A stretch of DNA of 22,472 nucleotides from Caryophanales bacterium UBA7057 (lineage in GTDB: Bacteria > Bacillota_I > Bacilli_A > RF39 > UBA660), in NCBI GenBank assembly GCA_002493865.1, contig DLAC01000023.1:1-22472 (forward strand), given 5' to 3'. How positions within the stretch are numbered: position 1 is the stretch's first letter; the number at the start of each line of letters is the position of its first letter. The position numbers and the translations under genes are program-made. This document shows, in pieces, positions 7,034 to 14,607 of this stretch. Under the pieces are notes generated by a model, which searched no databases, was not told the origin of the DNA, and saw nothing but the letters and a program-made list of their open reading frames with translations.

Positions 7034-7645
7034 CTATACTAAAAAGAATTTTAATAACCAAGGGCAGAGATAAGTCTCAAATAAAGAAGATAAGATCAAC
7101 ATAAGGGAACAAATAAAAAGAATCTTTGTATATTTTTTAAAATGTTCCTTTAAATTAATATTTTTCTTAAAAAATAAAACTTTAATTAATTTGATAGAAA
7201 AACCTATCGCATAAAAGCTTAATAAAAGCCATATAACAAGATTTAATACCTGATGTGGGAAAATATACATAAGTCCTAAAAAAAGCCCTTTAAAGTGGTA
7301 ATTTGTGATAATAGAGATAAATGAAAAACTAAGTACAAATGCTTTAAAGAATAAATGAATTAGAATAAATGGAATTCCAATGATTGAGATTCCAAGAACC
7401 CATATCAATAATAAGGAAAGTCCATTCGAAGAAATACTATTTGTAAGTGTATTTGAGAAGTTTAAAGATCCATCCTTAATCGTTGTAAAGAAATGATTCA
7501 TTTGATTGATAATTTCTACTTTCATTTCTTTTCCTATAAAGAATTGATAAAAAAATCCAGTTCCTATTCCAATTAAGATTACAATTCCTAGTACTAAATA
7601 AAGTATCTTTTGATTCCATAGCTTGTCTGTTTTTAATTTCATCAT
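7034..7645 (-). CDS. spoIIM: SpoIIM-family membrane protein (stage II sporulation protein M-like)
   Basis: A 203-residue integral membrane protein with about five hydrophobic segments: roughly 15-36, 76-95, 97-113, 119-150 and 173-190. The region GIPFILIHLFFKAFVLSF followed by KGLFLGLMYIFPHQVLN, with a conserved Pro-His, is the SpoIIM/DUF95 signature, and the length matches B. subtilis SpoIIM (214). In Bacillus, SpoIIM works with SpoIID and SpoIIP in septal wall remodelling during engulfment. Relatives also occur outside spore formers, so the sporulation role is inferred, supported here by sirA and ylbD. The first of two tandem ATG codons is preferred because AGGTGA lies about 7 bases before it. 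It has a short gap to mnmA downstream, with a promoter between. Confidence 0.75.
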   Translation of the reverse strand: MMKLKTDKLWNQKILYLVLGIVILIGIGTGFFYQFFIGKEMKVEIINQMNHFFTTIKDGSLNFSNTLTNSISSNGLSLLLIWVLGISIIGIPFILIHLFFKAFVLSFSFISIITNYHFKGLFLGLMYIFPHQVLNLVIWLLLSFYAIGFSIKLIKVLFFKKNINLKEHFKKYTKILFICSLMLILSSLFETYLCPWLLKFFLV

Positions 7646-7698
7646 TTCCTCATCACCTAGTTCAATCTATGATGTAAGTTAAAAATTTATGAAATGTT

Positions 7699-7727
7699 TT
7701 TACTTTTTATAAATTTTCTATTATAAT
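7699..7727 (+). promoter_or_regulatory. Promoter of the 31-residue peptide gene
   Basis: Plus strand: -35 TTTACT (7699-7704), 17-base spacer and consensus -10 TATAAT (7722-7727). The gene's AGAGGTGG ribosome-binding site follows directly. Confidence 0.7.
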
Positions 7728-7746
7728 GATAAAAGAGGTGGATATA

Positions 7747-7842
7747 ATGAATAAAAAAATGGTAAGATTCTTTGCAATTTTGTTTTGTTTAATTATGATA
7801 GGCTCTTTTGTTGCAAGTATCGTAATATACTTAGTACCTTAA
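7747..7842 (+). CDS. Small single-pass membrane protein, 31 residues
   Basis: ATG at 7747 to TAA at 7840-7842 encodes 31 residues: a basic N-terminus (MNKKMVRFF) and then one hydrophobic helix (about 9-29) ending in YLVP. The coding claim rests on a complete expression unit: promoter, AGAGGTGG ribosome-binding site 5 bases before the ATG, and a strong terminator at 7871-7905. It is the only protein gene clearly on the plus strand, and it is divergent from the SpoIIM-like gene. Size and layout (positive N-end, single helix, about 31 residues) resemble Prli42-type stressosome-anchoring miniproteins and DUF4044-like peptides of Bacillota. That resemblance is structural and not proven homology. 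Confidence 0.7.
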   Translation: MNKKMVRFFAILFCLIMIGSFVASIVIYLVP

Positions 7843-7870
7843 TTATATAAGTTATTTGTAAAAATTAAGA

Positions 7871-7905
7871 AAACTGATTAGTTGAAACCTAACTAATCAG
7901 TTTTT
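7871..7905. terminator. Bidirectional terminator
   Basis: AAACTGATTAGTT (7871-7883), loop of 7, AACTAATCAGTTT (7891-7903), with T residues to 7905 on the plus strand and a T-run on the minus strand. The 13-bp stem ends the small plus-strand gene and also the leucine-rich protein gene that stops at 7921. Confidence 0.9.
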
Positions 7906-7920
7906 AGCTTTATTATAGAA

Positions 7921-8868
7921 TTAGATGGTATAAATCTTATTTTTATCATTTTTTATGGTAACAGTTTCTAAATGATATGAGAATCCATTGATCCAAATAG
8001 TAGTAGAAATAGAAGCAGCATGGGGATTCTTGTTCAGTTCATTGATAACAGTATTGATCAGTTCTCTTCGCTCCTCATAAGTATCATTTACCGATACAAG
8101 AGTTAAGCTTCTTAGGTTTTCCATTTTTCCTAAAAATGTAGAATCGTCAAAACTATTTAATGGAATAATCAATTCTTCAATATTGGGAAATCTTGAGAAA
8201 TCTAAGTTTTTGACTTTTCTTATAGTGCTCAGCTGAAAAGTCTTTACATTAGGTAATGATGTTAGATATGAAAAATCTATTGCTTCTTCATTACTAGATG
8301 GATCCAAAAGTATAAATTTTTCTAAAGAATCAAAACTAATTTCTTCAAAAATACGATAGTCAAAATCATCTAATACTTGAATCTCTAGATTTTTTAAATG
8401 ATCTATTCTTGCTATTTTCTCAATTTCTGATTTGTCCAGATGACAGTATAATGTCAGAGTTTGTAAAGTATCTATATTCTTTAAGGCATCAAAGACACAA
8501 TCTTCCAAATCGCAATTATAAAAACCTATATTTCTAATTTGTGAATCTCCTTCGATGATCGTTAAATCTTTAACCGTACAATCTACAAAATTAACAGTAT
8601 GAACATTAGGCGTAGTATCTAAAATATTATAAGAATTTTCATCAATCGTCCTATATTGTAAAGTAACTACTTCTAAGCTCGATTTTGTTTTTAATTGATA
8701 AAATTTTTCTGAAATTATCTGATCATCTTGTTCTTCCACAGTAGCATCAATAGATACAATTGTTGAATTTGGAGTATACATATGCATATTTCCTTTTACA
8801 AGGGTAGCAGCAAGGATAATACCTCCACAAAAAATTGTTAAATTTCCTACTTTCTTATTCACTGCCAT
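7921..8868 (-). CDS. Membrane-anchored or secreted leucine-rich-repeat-like protein, unknown function
   Basis: A 315-residue protein with a short basic N-terminus and one hydrophobic segment (about 8-25, GNLTIFCGGIILAATLV), acting as a signal anchor or an uncleaved signal peptide. No lipobox is evident. The rest has irregular repeats of the type LxxLxIxxx, for example DTLQTLTLYCHLD, HLKNLEIQVLDDF, NVKTFQLSTIRKV, NIEELIIPLNSF and NLRSLTLVSV, consistent with a leucine-rich-repeat solenoid outside the membrane. There is no LPXTG and no catalytic motif. The start is ATG at 8868 after an AAAGGGGGAA ribosome-binding site. It is a single-gene unit with its own promoter and a shared terminator. Function is not recognised; protein-protein binding at the cell surface is an inference. 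Confidence 0.75.
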   Translation of the reverse strand: MAVNKKVGNLTIFCGGIILAATLVKGNMHMYTPNSTIVSIDATVEEQDDQIISEKFYQLKTKSSLEVVTLQYRTIDENSYNILDTTPNVHTVNFVDCTVKDLTIIEGDSQIRNIGFYNCDLEDCVFDALKNIDTLQTLTLYCHLDKSEIEKIARIDHLKNLEIQVLDDFDYRIFEEISFDSLEKFILLDPSSNEEAIDFSYLTSLPNVKTFQLSTIRKVKNLDFSRFPNIEELIIPLNSFDDSTFLGKMENLRSLTLVSVNDTYEERRELINTVINELNKNPHAASISTTIWINGFSYHLETVTIKNDKNKIYTI

Positions 8869-8898
8869 TACGATTTTCCCCCTTTCTTAAATGCATAT

Positions 8899-8927
8899 AT
8901 AATATCATAATTTTGTCTTTGAATCAA
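8899..8927 (-). promoter_or_regulatory. Promoter of the leucine-rich protein gene
   Basis: Minus strand: -35 TTGATT (8927-8922), 17-base spacer, -10 TATTAT (8904-8899) with an upstream TGA giving an extended -10. Confidence 0.65.
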
Positions 8928-8971
8928 TAAAAACCGTAGAGTTTGAAATCATAGAATTTAAAAATACATTT

Positions 8972-9517
8972 TTATTTTACTTCATATTCTTGAAAGAAAG
9001 AAGTATCTATTTTTAACTTAGTTAAATCCTTTTCTTTTTTGAAATCAGTCCCCACTAATAAGTGATGAAGTGCACGAATAACTGCTCCATGAGAGACAAT
9101 GAGAATGTTTCCATCTGGGCATTTTTCTTTTAATTCTTTTAAAAAATCTTCGGATCTTAAAATAATGTCTCTTACTTTTTCTACTCCCCTATCACCACTA
9201 TTTAATTCATAATCCCAATATTTCTTAGCATCGTACTCTGTACGGCTTTTTCCTTCAAATTCTCCTAAATCTCGTTCTATTAATCTAGAATCTTCTTCAA
9301 TATATACACGATCTCCTACAAGAATAATCGCCGTTTCCCAGGTTCTTTTTAAAGGGGAAGTAATACAAAGATCAATCGGTTTATCTTTTAGACGTTCTCT
9401 TAACTTCTTCGTATTCCGAACCCCTGCTTCTGTTAAAGAATACTGATCACTTTTTCCTTGCATTCTTCCTTCATAATTTGCTTCTGTTTGTCCATGACGA
9501 ACTAAATATATTTTCAA
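8972..9517 (-). CDS. Histidine phosphatase (phosphoglycerate mutase-like) family protein
   Basis: A 181-residue member of the histidine phosphatase superfamily. The phospho-accepting histidine is H8 in LVRHGQTEAN. R58 in TSPLKRTWETA, E81 in LIERDLGEFEG and the second histidine H143 in IVSHGAVIRAL complete the active site. The length fits cofactor-independent-of-PGM phosphatases (CobC/PhoE/YhfR-like) better than glycolytic mutase (about 230-250), so a broad small-molecule phosphatase is more likely. The substrate cannot be read from the sequence. The start is TTG at 9517; its ribosome-binding site AGGAG lies inside the last codons of rsmD, 6 bases away, so the two genes are coupled. It ends the ylbD-ylbE-ylbF-rsmD transcription unit. 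Confidence 0.88.
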   Translation of the reverse strand: MKIYLVRHGQTEANYEGRMQGKSDQYSLTEAGVRNTKKLRERLKDKPIDLCITSPLKRTWETAIILVGDRVYIEEDSRLIERDLGEFEGKSRTEYDAKKYWDYELNSGDRGVEKVRDIILRSEDFLKELKEKCPDGNILIVSHGAVIRALHHLLVGTDFKKEKDLTKLKIDTSFFQEYEVK

Positions 9518-9523
9518 GGCTTA

Positions 9524-10072
9524 TCATCTCCTATACTGATAGATAGATATATTTTTACTTCCATAGTTTCTTGTTTTTAATCTTTGAAGGAAAGGATATT
9601 CATCCTGAAGTTTATCTTCCTCATACTCACAAACAACGATTCCTCCCATATTGATCAGATTCTTTTCTACGAGTTCTTTTAAAATATCTTCCATATTTTG
9701 ATAACGATAAGGAGGATCTAAAAAAATAAGATCAAATTTTCTATTTTCTTTTTGAAATTTTTCTAATGCTTTTTGATAATCCATCGTATAAATTTCAGCA
9801 TTTGGAATTTGGAAGGATTCTACTGTCTTTTGAATACTTTCAGTGCATTTAGGATTATGATCCACAAAAATACAAGCCATACTTCCATTACTTAAGGCTT
9901 CCAACCCTAAGTTCCCTGTTCCTGCGAATAAATCGAGGACAATTCTATCCCTTAACTCAGATTGGATCATTCCAAATAAACTTTCTTTCACTCTGTCCTG
10001 TGTAGGTCTCGTTCCCTCAATATTATATCCATGAATGGTTCTTCCTTTATATAAACCACTAATTATTTTCAT
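9524..10072 (-). CDS. rsmD: 16S rRNA (guanine-N2)-methyltransferase RsmD
   Basis: RsmD methylates G966 (E. coli numbering) of 16S rRNA using S-adenosylmethionine. The 182 residues match the family. Motifs are MKIISGLYKGR at the N-terminus, the SAM-binding loop LDLFAGTGNLGLEAL (46-60), acidic D71 in FVDHNP, and the catalytic DPPY at 119-122. This is the B. subtilis ylbH position. The ATG overlaps the stop of the ylbF-like gene by four bases (ATGA), and the histidine phosphatase gene follows after 6 bases. In B. subtilis coaD (ylbI) follows; here the phosphatase takes that place. Confidence 0.95.
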   Translation of the reverse strand: MKIISGLYKGRTIHGYNIEGTRPTQDRVKESLFGMIQSELRDRIVLDLFAGTGNLGLEALSNGSMACIFVDHNPKCTESIQKTVESFQIPNAEIYTMDYQKALEKFQKENRKFDLIFLDPPYRYQNMEDILKELVEKNLINMGGIVVCEYEEDKLQDEYPFLQRLKTRNYGSKNISIYQYRR

Positions 10073-10371
10073 TTCTCACATACCTTCTTTCCTGTGAGTT
10101 GGTTTAAGATTTGATTAATTTCTAAAGTTAAATAATAAAGCATATTTTCTAGTTCTTGATATCTCTGATAGTCCTCATGCTCATATAGTTTTTTCTTTAA
10201 TTCCATGTATTTTTTAGAATAAATATCTTCCTTCTTTAATTCTTCAATATCTTTTATAATACTAGAATCTTTTAGTAACTTCGTTTTAAGCTCTCTTGCT
10301 TCTTGATAAACAGCATCTTTTTGAATAAGTGCTTCTAACTCATTTAATTTTTGATTGATTGTTTCATTCAT
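10069..10371 (-). CDS. ylbF: YlbF/YmcA-family protein, short form
   Basis: A 100-residue, highly charged, all-helical protein (NEALIQKDAVYQEARELKTKLLKD-like pattern near 11-35, QRYQELENMLYYLTLEINQIL near 69-89). It belongs by position and pattern to the YlbF/YmcA family, whose B. subtilis members form the RicAFT complex with YaaT, affect RNase Y-dependent mRNA maturation and promote biofilm, competence and sporulation decisions. B. subtilis YlbF is about 149 residues, so this is a short form with one cysteine near the C-terminus. The AGGATG ribosome-binding site is close to the ATG at 10371. It overlaps rsmD by four bases, as ylbF sits near ylbH in Bacillus. Family is inferred mainly from synteny. 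Confidence 0.75.
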   Translation of the reverse strand: MNETINQKLNELEALIQKDAVYQEARELKTKLLKDSSIIKDIEELKKEDIYSKKYMELKKKLYEHEDYQRYQELENMLYYLTLEINQILNQLTGKKVCEK

Positions 10372-10447
10372 ATTTTCATCCTCATTACCATTCTACTATG
10401 AAATCCTAACTTTTTCAAATAAAAAGAAGAAGTCCAAGGATTTCCTC

Positions 10448-10669
10448 TTAACTCATCATATCCATAAATGTTCGAATCATTTCAACTTTTTTACTAATGG
10501 CATCAATCTTATCACTTGGATTTAAATGATAGTAATTTTTTACTTCTTGTTCTAAGTTTTTAATGGCTTCTGGGTATCGATTTAAAATTTTATACCAAGA
10601 TGTATTTTCTCTTAAGTAATGGTATAGATAGGGATTCTTTCGAATTTCAATTTGTGTTTCTATATTCAT
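10448..10669 (-). CDS. ylbE: YlbE-like protein
   Basis: A 73-residue protein with the YlbE pattern: IEIRKNPYLYHYLRENTSWYKIL near the N-terminus, NYYHLNPSDKI in the middle and IRTFMDMM at the end. B. subtilis YlbE is of about the same size and has the matching x-NP-x-L-x-x-F-I-R-x-x-P-x-WYR-x-L layout. The biochemical function is unknown. The ATG at 10669 overlaps the last base of the ylbD stop (TGATG), so translation is coupled. The next gene, ylbF, starts 76 bases further on. Confidence 0.85.
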   Translation of the reverse strand: MNIETQIEIRKNPYLYHYLRENTSWYKILNRYPEAIKNLEQEVKNYYHLNPSDKIDAISKKVEMIRTFMDMMS

Positions 10670-11055
10670 CAGTCTTCTAAATGCCTATAAAGAGGTCTTG
10701 CTTGATACTGTGTTTCCTTTTTCGTTGTCGTTAACTCTTGAAGTAATCCTACTGCCTTTTGTAATCCATCGACCCCTTTTTTAACGGTATCTAAATCCAT
10801 AGATTTAATCATATTAAAAATTTCTTTCAACGAAGTATCCCCAATTGTAGATTGTGTACTACCAGAACCAACGGTAAATCCCCGATTCTCTCCTCCGATA
10901 CTAGAATCATTAAAATATGAATTCCAGATCGAGTGATTTTCCCCATATAAGTCATACATTTCATATAGTTTTTGCCAAGTAGTATTTCCTTCATTCACTT
11001 TAGAAACCAAACTCGGATGACTTCGAACAAATCTTTTAAACGTTTCCTTTGACAT
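10669..11055 (-). CDS. ylbD: YlbD-family putative coat protein
   Basis: A 128-residue protein matching the YlbD family: N-terminal KRFVRSHPSLVSKVNEG and TTWQKLYEMYDLYGENHSIW, a Gly/Ser-rich middle (about 50-72), then a helix with KSMDLDTVKKGVDGLQKAVGLLQEL. The B. subtilis protein is 132 residues, lies directly before ylbE and is annotated as a putative spore coat protein. The start is ATG at 11055, 5 bases after AGGTG; an in-frame TTG at 11058 is only 2 bases from that site and unlikely. It heads the ylbD-ylbE-ylbF-rsmD-phosphatase cluster. The coat role is known only by annotation of relatives. Confidence 0.85.
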   Translation of the reverse strand: MSKETFKRFVRSHPSLVSKVNEGNTTWQKLYEMYDLYGENHSIWNSYFNDSSIGGENRGFTVGSGSTQSTIGDTSLKEIFNMIKSMDLDTVKKGVDGLQKAVGLLQELTTTKKETQYQARPLYRHLED

Positions 11056-11125
11056 CAAATCACCTACTTTATTTTATGAATAAGAGGTGTAAAAAATCAT
11101 ACTTTTTATAATTCTTTTCTTTTCT

Positions 11126-11155
11126 ATAATAAAATTTGAATCATATACTTGCCAA
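11126..11155 (-). promoter_or_regulatory. Predicted promoter of the ylbD-ylbE-ylbF-rsmD cluster
   Basis: Minus strand: -35 TTGGCA (11155-11150), 18-base spacer, -10 TATTAT (11131-11126). It lies in the gap after the broken HAD gene and about 70 bases before ylbD. Confidence 0.5.
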
Positions 11156-11166
11156 ATAAAGTTTTA

Positions 11167-11898
11167 TTACAATATTTTCTTTAATGCTTCTAATTTATTT
11201 ATAACCATAGTTGGTTGATACTGTTCCATCAGTTTCTCATTATTTTTATTAAACCAGCAACTATCAAACCCACAATTCATTGCAAAACCGACATCAGATT
11301 TCAGTGAATCACCAACGATTAAATATTCTTCATTGTTATAATTTTTTAATAAATTCTGAATTGCTACAAAGAATTCCTTTTTAGGTTTCATATACCCAAA
11401 CATATCAGCAGATAAAACTTCATTTACAAAATTTAAACACTTAATCTTAGAAAGCTTTTCTTTTGTTGCAATTTTAGGACCATTCGTGGCAACGATAATA
11501 TAATATTTTTCTTTTAAATATTTTAATATATCATAAGCACCTTCTATTGCAACAACAACTTCAGTTAAAGAATTCATAAAAAGGTTATTTAATTCTATTG
11601 CTTTTTCTAAACTTATTTGATAATCAAAATAGATTAATACTCTTTGTGCTCTTAACCAATTTAAAAATTCTTCGTTTTTTTTACCTGTTTCATTTTTTAA
11701 ATAAGGAGGTATCTGTATTAAACCGTCTTGTCAATCTTTCCAAAACTTTTTATCTACTTCATACCATTTCTTAAATCCGTCTTCAGAATATTCTTGTCCC
11801 AGTGACTGAATCATTTGGGTATATGCATATCGTACATTTTCTAAATTATCTATCAATGTATCATCCAAATCAAATATAAGAATTTTATATTTATTCAT
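11167..11898 (-). pseudogene. HAD-family hydrolase (YjjG/YfnB-like) broken by one in-frame TGA
   Basis: From ATG at 11898 (GGAGGTAA ribosome-binding site 6-7 bases before) to TAA near 11167 the frame would give 243 residues of a YjjG-type HAD phosphatase, a family acting on nucleotides and small phosphates. Codon 56 is TGA (11733-11731), in the context WKD-stop-QDG. All HAD motifs lie in one frame: DLDDT (10-14), T138 in IVATNGPK, K171 in GYMKPKKEFF, and GDSLKSD (196-202). There is no other lesion. A single G-to-A change from TGG (Trp) explains it. Other genes here end in TGA, so it is not a Trp codon in this organism. Either the gene died recently, readthrough occurs, or the base is a sequencing error. 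Reinitiation at the internal ATG (11577) would lack motif I and be inactive. Confidence 0.85.
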
Positions 11899-12003
11899 AA
11901 AAGATTACCTCCACTGATATCTATTTTATCATATTTCAGTACTTATTTGAAATAATACAATTTTTTTAAATTAAGAATCATAATACAGTCATAGGAAGGC
12001 AAA

Positions 12004-12024
12004 AGAAAAAGGAGAATTCTCCTT
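12004..12024 (-). terminator. Terminator of parC overlapping its stop codon
   Basis: AAGGAG-AATT-CTCCTT (12009-12024) is a perfect 6-bp stem and, on the minus strand, is followed by TTTCTTTT. Its first two bases on that strand are the last two of the parC TAA. Confidence 0.85.
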
Positions 12025-14596
12025 AATCATTTAAAAAATCATCAATTGTCATTAACCGGTCATCTATCTCTTTTAAAGAAACTCTTCTTGGTGCTTCCTC
12101 TTCTAACTGTTCAATTTCTTCTTCCTGTGATTCTTCTTTTTTAGGTGCTTTTAACGGTCCAGACTCTAATTCTTCTTTTTTCATTAAATTACTTACTAAG
12201 AAACAATCATGAACCTCTTCTTTAGAAATACTAGAGCCAGTGGAATAACGATCCATAATTGGAAATTCTGTGTTTTTAAGAAGGCGAATCGAAGATGATT
12301 TTAATCCTACATGATCTCTTGCCATCACTGGATAAGTTTTAATGATTTTATATGGATTACTTTTTACTTCTCTTAGGATTAATAATCCACGGCGCGCACG
12401 ACTACTCTTCTCAAATTCTGTAATTTTTACACGTTTACCAGTTCCCTTATCCGTTACAACTAATAAGTATTCATGGATCTGATGATCAAAGTTACTTCCA
12501 TTCGTTACAGTATCTGTCTTTAGGCTAATGGCTTTGACTCCACTCGCTTTTAAACCGACAATTGGAACATCATTTTTAGAAAACCATAAACCATAACTAT
12601 CCGTAGTAGATAAGAAAATATCGTTATATAGAGTTTCGAATACACTGACCACCTGATCTCCTTCTTTTAATTTCATACAAGAGACAGGTTTTGAATATCT
12701 AGATACTTGGAATTCTTTTAATGGGGTTCTCTTAATCATTCCCTTTTTAGTAATCATCGTAATATCACTATCTTTATCAAAGTTTACAACTGGAATGGCC
12801 GTAATAATTTCTTCTTTTTCTTCTAGTTTAATAATATTACTAATATGTTTTCCTAAATCTTTCCATTTTCCGTCTGGAATTGTATGGACTGGTACATATA
12901 AATAATTACCTAAAGACGTAAATAATAAAACGGTATCTAGTGTATTTAATTCATAAATTCCAATAAAGTAGTCTGTTTCCTTTAAAGAAACATCCTCACT
13001 ATTAGAAGCCTGATAACTACGAAGACTTGTTCTCTTTACATATCCATCCTTTGTAATAGAAACAATCACATCTTCCTTTGGAATCATAACGGTCGTATCA
13101 ATCTTGATTTCTGTAATTTCATCTTTAATTTCTGTCTTTCTTGGAGTTGCATACTCATTTCTTACTTTTCTTAATTCCTCTTTCATGACACTCTTTAATT
13201 TTTCTTCATCCGCTAAAATTGCTTCTAACCCTTTGACAATGGTCTGAAGATTTGCAAGTTCTTCTTCTAATTGAACGACATCTGTATTCGTTAAACGATA
13301 AAGTTGCAACGTAATGATTGCTTCTGCTTGTTCAATCGTAAATTCAAACTCTTTTACCAAGTTATCTCTTGCATCTGTTTTATTTTTACTAGCGCGGATG
13401 ACGCGAATTACCTCATCTAAGATAGAAAGACACTTAATGAGACCTTCTACGATGTGGAGTCTTGCCTTCGCATGCGCTAAGTCAAAGTGAGTTCTTTTTA
13501 AAATGACCTCTCTTTGGTGACTGATATAGGAATCTAAAATATCCATAATTCCTAGTAATTTAGGTCTTCTATGATCAATTGCAATCATATTGAAACTGTA
13601 GCTAATTTGTAAATCCGTATTCTTGAGTAGATAATTCAATATAAGTTCACGATCGGCATCCTTTTTTAAGTCAATGGCTATACGAAGTCCATCACGGTCA
13701 GACTCATCACGTACTTCTAAAATCCCCTCAATCTTCTTATCAATTCGAATTTCATCAATCTTACGAACCAACATTGCCTTGTTAACTTCAAAAGGAATTT
13801 CTGTCACAATAAGAGCAAGTTTTCCTTTTTCTTCTTCAAACTCTGTTCTCGACTTGATAACAATTTTCCCTTTTCCTGTTTCATAAGCCTTTTCGATTTC
13901 TTTAATACCTTCTACAATTCCACCAGTTGGAAAGTCTGGCCCTTTCACAATGGACATAATCGTTTCTAATCTACAATTAGGACTATCAATTCGTTTAATT
14001 GTAGCATCAATAATTTCTCCTAAGTTATGAGGAGGAATATTTGTTGCATATCCTGCAGAAATTCCCGAAGTACCGTTCACAAGTAAATTCGGAAATCTAG
14101 CAGGTAATACCGTTGGCTCTAACTCAGTATCATCGAAATTAGGAGCCCAAGAGACAGTATCCTTATCTAAATCACGAAGCAATTCATTACTAATCTTGGA
14201 AAGGCGGGCTTCCGTATAACGCATAGCAGCAGGGCTGTCTCCATCCATACTACCGTTATTTCCATGCATATCAATATACGGAGTATTCTGTTTCCACCAC
14301 TGACTCATTCGAATCATTGCATCATAAATAGAAGAATCTCCATGTGGGTGATAATTACCCATAACATTTCCAACCGTTTTCGCACTTTTTCGGTATGGCT
14401 TATCATAAGTATTACGATCACGGTACATTCCATATAAAATCCTTCTTTGCACAGGTTTTAATCCATCTCGAACATCTGGAATCGCACGATCCTGAATAAT
14501 ATATTTTGAATACCTTCCAAATCTTTGACCCATGATTTCTTCTAGGGTATAATCAAAAATTTTCTCTACGATTTCAGGCGTTTTTTCCTTTTTCAT
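12023..14596 (-). CDS. parC: DNA topoisomerase IV subunit A (ParC)
   Basis: ParC is the DNA-cutting subunit of topoisomerase IV, which unlinks daughter chromosomes with ParE. The 857 residues include the breakage-reunion domain with the nucleophile Y127 in AAMRYTEARL, and then a C-terminal six-bladed beta-pinwheel (about 500-800) with repeats such as DGYVKRTSLRSYQ, KGMIKRTPLKEFQ and KGTGKRVKITEFE. The absence of a clear GyrA-box and the pairing with parE favour ParC over GyrA. In the quinolone-determining stretch HPHGDSSIYDAM the key positions are S88 and D92, the susceptible-type residues. The last 60 residues are acidic (EESQEEEIEQLEEEAP). The ATG at 14596 has an AGGATG ribosome-binding site in an 11-base gap after the preceding ORF. 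It is third in the parE-ORF-parC operon. Confidence 0.95.
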   Translation of the reverse strand: MKKEKTPEIVEKIFDYTLEEIMGQRFGRYSKYIIQDRAIPDVRDGLKPVQRRILYGMYRDRNTYDKPYRKSAKTVGNVMGNYHPHGDSSIYDAMIRMSQWWKQNTPYIDMHGNNGSMDGDSPAAMRYTEARLSKISNELLRDLDKDTVSWAPNFDDTELEPTVLPARFPNLLVNGTSGISAGYATNIPPHNLGEIIDATIKRIDSPNCRLETIMSIVKGPDFPTGGIVEGIKEIEKAYETGKGKIVIKSRTEFEEEKGKLALIVTEIPFEVNKAMLVRKIDEIRIDKKIEGILEVRDESDRDGLRIAIDLKKDADRELILNYLLKNTDLQISYSFNMIAIDHRRPKLLGIMDILDSYISHQREVILKRTHFDLAHAKARLHIVEGLIKCLSILDEVIRVIRASKNKTDARDNLVKEFEFTIEQAEAIITLQLYRLTNTDVVQLEEELANLQTIVKGLEAILADEEKLKSVMKEELRKVRNEYATPRKTEIKDEITEIKIDTTVMIPKEDVIVSITKDGYVKRTSLRSYQASNSEDVSLKETDYFIGIYELNTLDTVLLFTSLGNYLYVPVHTIPDGKWKDLGKHISNIIKLEEKEEIITAIPVVNFDKDSDITMITKKGMIKRTPLKEFQVSRYSKPVSCMKLKEGDQVVSVFETLYNDIFLSTTDSYGLWFSKNDVPIVGLKASGVKAISLKTDTVTNGSNFDHQIHEYLLVVTDKGTGKRVKITEFEKSSRARRGLLILREVKSNPYKIIKTYPVMARDHVGLKSSSIRLLKNTEFPIMDRYSTGSSISKEEVHDCFLVSNLMKKEELESGPLKAPKKEESQEEEIEQLEEEAPRRVSLKEIDDRLMTIDDFLND

Positions 14597-14607
14597 TGTT
14601 TCACATC

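Noticed and set aside
6839..7042. A 67-codon plus-strand frame opposite the start of mnmA.
   Set aside because: It is antisense to the PP-loop coding region, and its product shows no domain and reflects the mnmA codons.
10378..10447. A terminator between ylbE and the ylbF-like gene (AAATCCT with AGGATTT).
   Set aside because: The arms are only 7 bases with a loop of more than 30 bases and no T-run at the right place, so I do not call it.
11167..11577. A stand-alone 136-residue HAD protein starting at the internal ATG.
   Set aside because: It lacks the nucleophile motif DLDDT, which is present in the same frame upstream of a single TGA, so it is the 3' part of a broken gene.
13674..13886. 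A plus-strand Ser/Ile-rich frame inside parC.
   Set aside because: It is a shadow of the well-conserved ParC coding strand with no initiation signal.
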